From Planctobacterium sp965279005 (GTDB lineage Bacteria; Pseudomonadota; Gammaproteobacteria; Enterobacterales; Alteromonadaceae), in contig CBDIHK010000022.1 in NCBI GenBank assembly GCA_965279005.1, positions 1-64,000 of the forward strand: a DNA stretch of 64,000 bases. Reading direction: 5' to 3'. Under the pieces are notes generated by a model. That model saw nothing but the letters and a program-made list of their open reading frames with translations, made no database searches and was not told the DNA's origin. This document shows positions 42,533-49,738 of the stretch, piece by piece. Made by a program: the position numbers and the translations under genes. The first letter of the stretch is position 1. The number at the start of each line of letters is the position of its first letter.

Positions 42533-42616
42533 CAAAGGGGTCAGAGTAAATTGAAATTTGTGAATCGGGGAGCAATAGGGTTACGGCGTGGGTTTCAATT
42601 TACTCTGACCCCTTTG
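42533..42616. repeat. Perfect 24-bp inverted repeat carrying the GGGGTCAGAG motif
   Basis: Arms at 42533-42556 and 42593-42616 are exact complements and contain GGGGTCAGAGTAAATT; the loop is 36 bases. The same GGGTCAGAG core recurs at 44397, 44512 and 44549 and beyond the IS10-like element at 45895. Such elements resemble REP/MITE-type repeats. Here it could also act as a transcription attenuator between the ATPase and the cargo gene. Confidence 0.8.
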
Positions 42617-42662
42617 ATCCAAATGATCAAACATTCCACATTCTCTTTCAGAGGATATTTCT

Positions 42663-44270
42663 ATGACTGAATTTGCTCAAAAGACTTTTAAGAGTAGGCA
42701 GGATGACGACCAGACAATGCAACGGCGTGATAGTGCTGTGTTGTCTGATAATCGTCCGTTGTCATTTCAGCAACCTGTCCAGAAAAAAGCTAATAAGACC
42801 GGCTTGCCAGATAACCTCAAATCCGGCATGGAGGCGTTGTCGGGATATAACCTTGACCATGTCAAAGTGCACTATAACTCATCCAAACCCGCCGCCGTGC
42901 AGGCCCACGCCTACGCCAGGGGTAACGACATACATTTGGCCTCGGGTCAGGAAAAGTATTTACCCCACGAGTTAGGGCACGTCATCCAGCAAATGCAGGG
43001 CAGGGTTAGGCCAACCACTTCTTTTGGGGGAGTGGCTGTGAACGACAATCCGGGGTTGGAAAGGGAGGCCGATTTAATGGGAGAGAGGGCGTTGCAGATG
43101 CCCATAAGTTACAAAGATAACAATACCAGAGGTTCTGGTTTTTCTGTGTCACAAGTACATGACTATACCAATAATCGCCAAATGTATGACCAGGTTACGC
43201 AGAGGCTAATATTCGTTCAACACAAAAACGGTATATACATTCAAAACCGGAAAATAGAGGATAATGATGAAAACAATAAGTTAGTAAATTTGATAATTGA
43301 CAGAGCAAAAATCAAAAATCCTTCAAATTTTAAGGTGATGATGAAGGATAGCGAGGTAAGAGTTTTTTCTTCAGTTGAAGAGTTAATTGGTGTCCTCGCG
43401 CTTTATGAATCAATATTTCAAGATATAGAAAATACTTTAGATGATAAACTTGTTAAGTCACTAAGAGTGGGTGGGGCGAAAATATCTATTGGTAAATTAC
43501 AAAAAGAATCATTAAATAGACTTGCAATGGGCGAAATAGGTCACGACGTATCAGAGCTTATACCTGTGCCAGATGTGCTGTATCTGGACAAAGCAGTGCA
43601 CGGCATTGTCGCTTTTCTTGTAAGTCTTGGCTTACGAATGCCGGTAGAAAAAATAATCAAAGAGCCTGACAAAATGGTGACAGATTCAAGGGAAAAGTTT
43701 AAGTCAATAAGGTATGGTGATGACTCCTGGTATAAGACAGTTACGGAAGGCGTGAGAGGTTATCTGGGTCACCTTGGTCATGGTGATGCCAGAACTGTCG
43801 CACGAGTCTTAGGTATTATAACTGGATTTCTGGTTTCATTTGGTATAGCGCCCTACGGCGCGATTGCTTCTGGTGTAGCAGGAAAATTAAATACTGTCCT
43901 TTTCGAAGCTCTTGGCTATATTGTATCTAAATCAGAAGTCGAATCATCTAATCCAGAAGATCTTTCTGTTAATAAAGTTATGGGTCGAAACGTATTTACC
44001 GTAATTGTTAGTTTAAATATTCTTAAAGATAAAATAATGGAAATGGAGGAATATAAACTTCCAGGTTCAGATGACTTGATAAAATCCATAGAAGAAATTA
44101 AGGATTATTTGATTTCATACACCGACTTAATAAAAAATAAAGGCTATCAAATACGAGATGAATCCTCAAAGATAAATCCTCATCCGGGTGATTTTTCTGA
44201 TAGCGTGGAGAGTAAAATCTGGAAATTAAAAGACAATAGAAGAGAGGTTGAAACGCTTTTTAATGAATAG
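42663..44270 (+). CDS. Probable eCIS cargo: DUF4157 zincin-like domain with variable C-terminus
   Basis: The 535-residue protein has a basic, Gln-rich leader (residues 1-45) and a DUF4157 domain (about 48-147) with HELGH at 102-106 and the third-ligand motif LEREAD at 132-137, typical of eCIS-linked effectors. Zinc and catalytic residues look intact. From about residue 150 the sequence changes to an unknown domain with hydrophobic helices (HGIVAFLVSLGL, VLGIITGFLVSFGIAPYG). The DNA becomes visibly more AT-rich there (from about 43115), as expected when a toxin module is exchanged behind a conserved delivery or processing domain. Cargo function is inferred from position and domain. Confidence 0.85.
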   Translation: MTEFAQKTFKSRQDDDQTMQRRDSAVLSDNRPLSFQQPVQKKANKTGLPDNLKSGMEALSGYNLDHVKVHYNSSKPAAVQAHAYARGNDIHLASGQEKYLPHELGHVIQQMQGRVRPTTSFGGVAVNDNPGLEREADLMGERALQMPISYKDNNTRGSGFSVSQVHDYTNNRQMYDQVTQRLIFVQHKNGIYIQNRKIEDNDENNKLVNLIIDRAKIKNPSNFKVMMKDSEVRVFSSVEELIGVLALYESIFQDIENTLDDKLVKSLRVGGAKISIGKLQKESLNRLAMGEIGHDVSELIPVPDVLYLDKAVHGIVAFLVSLGLRMPVEKIIKEPDKMVTDSREKFKSIRYGDDSWYKTVTEGVRGYLGHLGHGDARTVARVLGIITGFLVSFGIAPYGAIASGVAGKLNTVLFEALGYIVSKSEVESSNPEDLSVNKVMGRNVFTVIVSLNILKDKIMEMEEYKLPGSDDLIKSIEEIKDYLISYTDLIKNKGYQIRDESSKINPHPGDFSDSVESKIWKLKDNRREVETLFNE

Positions 44271-44394
44271 TCATAGAAATAGTTTATGTACAGGTTTGAG
44301 TTAAATTGCCACACTGAATTAGACGGTAATCAGTACTCAGTGTTTGGTCAAATTTATAAATCCACCGCCTTAGACAGTGGAGTTAGAATAATCA

Positions 44395-44559
44395 GGGTCA
44401 GAGTTAAAATTAAACACCTTTTTCTAACTTCTTTCCCCAATACCTTTACCGAAGTACAGGTGTTTTTATTCTTATTTTATGGGAACCTGCGAAGGGAACT
44501 CAATAAATGGGGTCAGAGCCGTTTTAAACGCAAATCACAACAATAAATGGGGTCAGAGC
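44395..44559. repeat. Cluster of GGGTCAGAG repeats downstream of the cargo gene
   Basis: Copies start near 44395 (GTCAGAGTTAAAATT), 44510 and 44549. The latter two belong to a roughly 40-bp unit (GGGGTCAGAGCCGTTTTAAA) whose second copy is split by the IS10-like element and resumes at 45895. AAACACCT (44412-44419) and AGGTGTTT (44458-44465) could pair, followed by a T-rich stretch. No convincing gene lies in 44271-44559. Confidence 0.7.
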
Positions 44560-45894
44560 CTGAGGGATCCCCACGAATTTAAATAGCATCAAAACTTGCC
44601 CCAATTGCTAGGTCGCGTAGGCGGGCAAGCGCCGCCTTCCATTGCTGGTGTGTGAACTTGAGCCGCTGGCGTAGCGCCCTTAAACCCAAGGTATGGAACG
44701 ATAGCACCGGCCTGTTGGCCGTATTGGCTTGGAAGCGTTTCTGCCAGCCCGCCACCACCGTTGCCAACCCTATGAGTATGGCCACCAGTGACGCCAACGT
44801 CGTGAGCAAGACCAATACCGCCAGCCGCGCTGGCTTTATGGTGTTGTTGTACTCAAACCCTAGCCCAAACCGGTTGCTTTTCATGTCCCGGAACCCTTCT
44901 TCAATCTGCATCCGCTGCTGGTAGATTGAGACAACACGCTTTGCTAGGTTCTTTGTTACGGGGAGCGAGGTGGCCAGCAACCATGGGTCGCTCGCACCCT
45001 TGGCGTGTTTAAGTGACATCAGCGATTGCTTGCGTGAGCCGTCCGGGTTCGTGGCGTGCCTGCCCTTGTTCTTGTGCTTGACCAGCACCAGCGAACAGGC
45101 AAAGGGCTGGCGTTTGGCAATGAGTGCCGTGGCAAACAGTTTGGGGCGGTGGTTTGCCTGTTTGTACAACTGGCTGATGCATTGCCACTGGCCACCGTTA
45201 TCAAGGGAATAGCAGTGTGGTTTACGCACCCGCCCAACGATGTGCCAGCCCAGCTCCCTGACAGGCCGGAACCAGGGGGATTTGAACCCGGCGTCCGTGA
45301 CGACAATGGGTTGGCAGCCCTTGCCTAGCATGCTGTGCAACGTTCCCAGGAAACGCCGGTGGGTTTTGGCTTTTTCCTTGGTGGCATTGCTATGGACTTC
45401 TTGGTACAGCGTGATTGGCCGCCCCTTGAGCACCATGGAAGCCCGCAGCAGGAAGTGGCCTTTATGGTCGTCCAGGTCAGCCCAGTCGACCGCAATAACG
45501 GGATGCTTCGCCACACAAAACAGCTTGCAGATGACCGCATAGATAGCCGGTATTTCTTGTTGCAGGTGGTTGTTGGAGAGCAACCTGTCGGCACGTTTAA
45601 TCCGGTGTTTCTCAAACGCTTTGGAGGCAATGCCCCTACCCATGGCGGTCACAGTGGCAGCATTACCTGCTAATAGGCTTTTGACACAATCCAACAAGGC
45701 TTTTTGCCTGGTTTTGTGCATTTTAAAAGTGACAAAGTGGATGGTTTTGTTCAGGATAGTAAGGGCATTCATGGCGTTAAAGTTTGGTTTTTTGTGATTT
45801 TTGGCGATTGATCAGATCACCAAATGCCATGAATGTTCCCTTCGTTTCGAATTAATTTATTGATTTTACTGATTTATTTGTGGGGATACCTCAG
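44560..45894 (-). mobile_element. IS10-like insertion sequence (IS4 family) with 9-bp target duplication
   Basis: The 1335-bp element has ends CTGAGGGATCCCCAC (left) and the complement of CTGAGGTATCCCCAC (right), very close to the IS10 end CTGAGAGATCCCC. The 9-bp direct repeat GGTCAGAGC flanks it at 44551-44559 and 45895-45903. A perfect duplication and a complete transposase indicate a recent, probably active insertion. It landed in a copy of the GGGTCAGAG repeat. Confidence 0.95.
44579..45772 (-). CDS. IS10-like transposase (IS4 family)
   Basis: The 397-residue protein is close to the length of the Tn10/IS10 transposase. The DDE residues lie in VIAVDWADLDDH, PIVVTDAGFKSPW and the Y-(2)-R-(3)-E-(6)-K motif IYQQRMQIEEGFRDMKS. 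The start IHFVTFKMHKTRQKALLDCV and KHRIKRADRLLSNNHL also recall IS10. No frameshift was seen. Confidence 0.96.
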   Translation of the reverse strand: MNALTILNKTIHFVTFKMHKTRQKALLDCVKSLLAGNAATVTAMGRGIASKAFEKHRIKRADRLLSNNHLQQEIPAIYAVICKLFCVAKHPVIAVDWADLDDHKGHFLLRASMVLKGRPITLYQEVHSNATKEKAKTHRRFLGTLHSMLGKGCQPIVVTDAGFKSPWFRPVRELGWHIVGRVRKPHCYSLDNGGQWQCISQLYKQANHRPKLFATALIAKRQPFACSLVLVKHKNKGRHATNPDGSRKQSLMSLKHAKGASDPWLLATSLPVTKNLAKRVVSIYQQRMQIEEGFRDMKSNRFGLGFEYNNTIKPARLAVLVLLTTLASLVAILIGLATVVAGWQKRFQANTANRPVLSFHTLGLRALRQRLKFTHQQWKAALARLRDLAIGASFDAI

Positions 45895-46142
45895 GGTCAG
45901 AGCCGTTTTAAACGCAAATCAAGGCGATCCACTTGACTGAATTGAATTCGTACAAAAGACGTCAAAATCGCCGGTAACTAGACCTTCACGCTCCCCTGGT
46001 AATCACACTATTACAGTTTAGCCATGGAATGAGCTGCAAAGTAATTCGTGAACCTGTTTCACATATGTACGGACGGCAAGGTCATGTTCAAGCTTTTTTA
46101 AACCGACTCATTGCCTGCCGCTATCCTATCTTGGCATTATGG

Positions 46143-49100
46143 CTACCTCCCCAACTGAAAAAAGCTAAGATCCGAGCGCATTTCCCCTACTTGGTTTTGC
46201 ATCATTTGGCTGGCGGAGGCGGCTTCTTCCACTAATGCTGCGTTTTCCTGGGTCATGCTTTCCATCTGTACGATGGCGGCATTGATTTGGGAAATACCCA
46301 TCTCTTGCTGCTGCGCTGCTTCCATAATGTCTTCCACCTGGTTGCTGACATCGAGCACGGCAGTGACGATTTTTTCCAGGGTTGAGCCTGACTCACCGGC
46401 GGTTTTTACCCCGGCTTCCACTTTGGTCAAGCTATCCTTGATCAGCGAATTGATTTCTTTGGCCGAGGTGGCTGAGCGCTGTGCCAGGTTGCGCACTTCC
46501 GACGCCACCACCGCAAAGCCTTTGCCGTGTTCGCCGGCCCTTGCGGCTTCTACTGCGGCATTTAAGGCTAGCAGGTTGGTTTGGAAAGCAATTTCATCAA
46601 TGGTGCCGGTGATCTCGGCAATCTTTTTGCTAGCGCTGGAGATTTCTTCCATCGCATTAACGGTGTTTTTAACCACCGTCTGTCCGGTTTGTGCAAGTTC
46701 CCGAGTTTGACGTACGCTGCCCGCCGCTTTGCTGGCATTCTCGGTGCTTTGTTTTATGGTGGAGGTCATTTCTTCCATGCTGGCCGCCGTCTCTTCCAAG
46801 CTGGACGCCTGCTGGATGGTACGGTCATTGAGCTGGCTATTGCCACTGGCGATTTCATGGGTGCCTTCGTTCACTTTGTCCGCCAGCTGCAAAATACTCT
46901 CGACCGTGGTGTGCAAATGGTGTGTCGACGCATTCAAGGAATCCCTGACTTTGTTTAGCTCGTCACCAAAATCTCCGTCTACACGGGCGGTCAGGTCACC
47001 GGACTCGAGCGCTTCCAAAGCCGCTGCCATTTGATCCGTGCCCACTTTTCGCCCAGTCACATCGACGCCGTAAAGCACTACTTTGGTGATATTGCCGGAT
47101 GTGTCTTTAATGGGGTTAAAGGAACCATTGAGCCAACATACCTCGCCTGTAGGGGTGATGAACTGGAAGTCGCCTGAAACAAATTCGCCCGTGGACATGC
47201 GGCGGTTAAATTCGTTGTATTGGTTTGAGTTGATGAAGTCTGGATGCAATAAGCTTGTCCAATTTTTCCTGTGCGCTTCTTGCTGGCTGCTCAATCCCAA
47301 TGATTTGGTAAACAGCACATTGCAGTCCTCCAGTTCACCGCTGGTTGAAAACTCAGCGACGGCGTTGGCGCGGCTGATGGCGTCTAGCTTGTAGTTGAAC
47401 TCCAGCGCCTTCAGTTTGGTGTCGGTGATGTTGGTTTGGATGGAGATAAACTTGTCCAGTTCGCCGTTTTCGTCAAATACCGGGTTAATAGCCAGGGAAA
47501 TCCAATAACTCTCACCTTGCTTGTTGTAGTTTAATATTTCCTCGTAGAAGGGTTGCCGTGAATGCAGCTTTTCCCGGATCCTTTGCTTGGTTTCTTCGCT
47601 AGTATCTTTGCCCTGCAAAATATCACCGGGCTTTTTGCCGCGGCAATCTTCAAGGCCGTAACCTGTCAGCTTGGTAAAACCGGGATTGACGTATTCAATG
47701 AGCCCGGATTTATCAGTAATGATAACGGAGTTATCGGTCTCATTGGCTACTAGGGACAGGCTTTCAAATTCAGCGCGTTTTGCCACTTCCTCGGTCACGT
47801 CGCTGGCATATTTAACTACTTTGAAGGGCTTGCCGTTTAGATCAAAAATCGGGTTGTAGGTGGCTTGGATCCACACAACATTGCCGCCTTTGCCGATGCG
47901 CTTGAATTCGCCGGAAGTAAACTCGCCGCGGTTTAAGCTTTCCCAGAGTTGCCGGTATTCGGGGCTGCGGGCGAGGGATTGCTCGGCAAACATCCTATGG
48001 TGCTTGCCTTTGATTTCTTCGAGCTCATAACCCATGGTTTTGCAGAAATTGTCGTTGGCGGTGATGATGGTGCCATCCAACTCAAACTCAATGACCGCCT
48101 GGCTTTTGCTTACTGCGTCAAGCTGGCCGACGTAGTCGGCGTTTTTCAGTTTGTCGGCGGTGACGTCAGTGGCAAACTTAACCACTTTAAAGGGCTTGCC
48201 GTCGGGGTCGAAAATGGGGTTGTAGGTAGCCTGGATCCAGACTTCCTTGCCGTTTTTGCCAACGCGTTTATATTCGCCCGATTGGAACTCACCGCGCCCC
48301 AGGATCTGCCAAAACTCCCGGTATTCTGCACTGTTTTTCAGCTTTTCTTCGGCAAACATGCTGTGGTGCCTGCCTTGGATTTCCTTGAGTTCGTAACCCA
48401 TGGTCTGGCAGAAGTTGTCATTGGCAGTGATGATAGTGCCGTCCAGATTAAACTCTATCACCGCTTGGGATTTACTAATGGCGCTGAGCTGGCCTTGGTA
48501 TTCAATGGTTTTTATTTTTTGCTCGGTAATGTCGGATGCAAATTTGACGATTTTATACACCTTGCCGCTGGCATCAAAAATCGGGTTGTAGGAGGCTTGT
48601 AACCAAATTTCGCGGCCATTTTTGTCGATGCGCTTAAATTCACCCGATTCAAATTCACCACGGCCCAAGCGTTGCCAAAACGCAGCATATTCTTGGGAAT
48701 TGGCAAGCTTTGGCTCAACAAACATACGGTGGTGCTGGCCTTGGATCTCGGCAAGGCGGTAACCGATGGTTTGGCAAAAATTGTCATTGGCTGTGATGAT
48801 GGTGCCATCTAGGTTAAATTGGATGACGGCCTGGGATTTACTTATCGCTTCTAGCTGGCTGCCAAAGTCGGCGTCACGCAGTTTTTGCTCGGTAATATCG
48901 GTGGCGAACTTAATCACCTTGTACAACTTGCCCTCATTGTCGAACATCGGGTTATAGGAGGCCTGGATCCAAATCTCACTGCCGTCTTTCGCGATGCGCT
49001 TAAAATCACCGGCAACAAAGTCGCCGTTATTAATCTTTTGCCACATTTGGGCATAGCCAGCGCTGGATTTGGTTTCCGGCGTAACAAATATGCTGTGGTG

Positions 49101-49301
49101 CTTGCCTATGATTTCCTCTTTTTGGTAGCCCAATGTGGCGCAAAAATTATCATTGGCATCAATAATGGTGCCGTCGGGCTGGAACTGGATGACTGCTTGC
49201 ACCCGGTTCATGGCGTTGTAAATAGATTTGAGTTCGGGGTTTTCTTTGGTGTCTTGGGCGTCATGGGATGAACCCAAAAAAGAAAGCATTTTTGACAGCA
49301 T
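46143..49301 (-). CDS. Cytosolic methyl-accepting chemotaxis protein with six PAS domains
   Basis: From ATG 49301 (AAGGG nine bases upstream; a TTG at 49322 is unsupported) the protein has 1052 residues. Six PAS domains occupy about residues 25-755. The first four are near copies of each other, each with DGTII(T/D)ANDNFC and (A/T)(S/T)YNP(I/M)FD phrases; the fifth (IITDKSGLIEYVNPGFTKLT) and the sixth differ. A HAMP-like linker (ALESGDLTARVDGDFGDELN) and the signalling hairpin follow, with NLLALNAAVEAARAGEHGKG at the tip. No membrane segment is seen, so it senses cytosolic cues and signals to CheA/CheW. PAS domains of the Aer type bind FAD or haem; which cofactor applies cannot be told from the sequence. 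Confidence 0.95.
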   Translation of the reverse strand: MLSKMLSFLGSSHDAQDTKENPELKSIYNAMNRVQAVIQFQPDGTIIDANDNFCATLGYQKEEIIGKHHSIFVTPETKSSAGYAQMWQKINNGDFVAGDFKRIAKDGSEIWIQASYNPMFDNEGKLYKVIKFATDITEQKLRDADFGSQLEAISKSQAVIQFNLDGTIITANDNFCQTIGYRLAEIQGQHHRMFVEPKLANSQEYAAFWQRLGRGEFESGEFKRIDKNGREIWLQASYNPIFDASGKVYKIVKFASDITEQKIKTIEYQGQLSAISKSQAVIEFNLDGTIITANDNFCQTMGYELKEIQGRHHSMFAEEKLKNSAEYREFWQILGRGEFQSGEYKRVGKNGKEVWIQATYNPIFDPDGKPFKVVKFATDVTADKLKNADYVGQLDAVSKSQAVIEFELDGTIITANDNFCKTMGYELEEIKGKHHRMFAEQSLARSPEYRQLWESLNRGEFTSGEFKRIGKGGNVVWIQATYNPIFDLNGKPFKVVKYASDVTEEVAKRAEFESLSLVANETDNSVIITDKSGLIEYVNPGFTKLTGYGLEDCRGKKPGDILQGKDTSEETKQRIREKLHSRQPFYEEILNYNKQGESYWISLAINPVFDENGELDKFISIQTNITDTKLKALEFNYKLDAISRANAVAEFSTSGELEDCNVLFTKSLGLSSQQEAHRKNWTSLLHPDFINSNQYNEFNRRMSTGEFVSGDFQFITPTGEVCWLNGSFNPIKDTSGNITKVVLYGVDVTGRKVGTDQMAAALEALESGDLTARVDGDFGDELNKVRDSLNASTHHLHTTVESILQLADKVNEGTHEIASGNSQLNDRTIQQASSLEETAASMEEMTSTIKQSTENASKAAGSVRQTRELAQTGQTVVKNTVNAMEEISSASKKIAEITGTIDEIAFQTNLLALNAAVEAARAGEHGKGFAVVASEVRNLAQRSATSAKEINSLIKDSLTKVEAGVKTAGESGSTLEKIVTAVLDVSNQVEDIMEAAQQQEMGISQINAAIVQMESMTQENAALVEEAASASQMMQNQVGEMRSDLSFFQLGR

Positions 49302-49738
49302 AGTGTTTGGCCCTTGTGGCAATGTTCTCAGAGGTATTCTTATTATTTGCTGGGTAGGATAGGGGACTTAGCTGGCAACTAGAACCCTTCCATCAGCGTC
49401 CTTGCATGCCCTGCTTTTCGATTTAGTGTAGTAATAAATTAGCCTTGTGCAACTAAACCTTAGTATTAATCAGGCTAATTAAATGGCCTTTGAGCCAAGT
49501 TGGTTTTATCTGTTTATTTATTGGCCAAGTAGGGGGGCCATGCGCTGCGCATTATTTAAAAACCGATGGCTCTATGCTTTCTCGGGGTGGATTGCGGTAG
49601 GGCTCATATACGGTTTTACTAGTCGGTATTTGGCCCGGATCCTATTGGGCGGCAGCCATACGCTTTAACAAGCCTGCTCCGGTACACAGCACATTTGCAA
49701 TAGGTTAAAATAAGTGGCGTTTCATTGTGAGGTAGGTA
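49302..49738. other. Divergent intergenic region
   Basis: It lies between the chemoreceptor and the pseudokinase-TPR gene and should contain both promoters. A 61-codon frame at 49483-49668 has no ribosome site and no recognisable product. I saw no other structure. Confidence 0.4.

Noticed and set aside
44286..44546. 86-codon frame after the cargo gene
   Set aside because: It runs through the GGGTCAGAG repeats and has no good ribosome site; the C-terminal part is just translated repeat.
44551..45903. IS10-like element as the carrier of the cargo gene
   Set aside because: The ends and 9-bp duplication delimit a simple element holding only its transposase; no second copy was found on the other side of the cargo gene within the window.
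49483..49668. 61-codon frame with hydrophobic residues upstream of the pseudokinase gene
   Set aside because: No ribosome site before the ATG and no sign of coding constraint.
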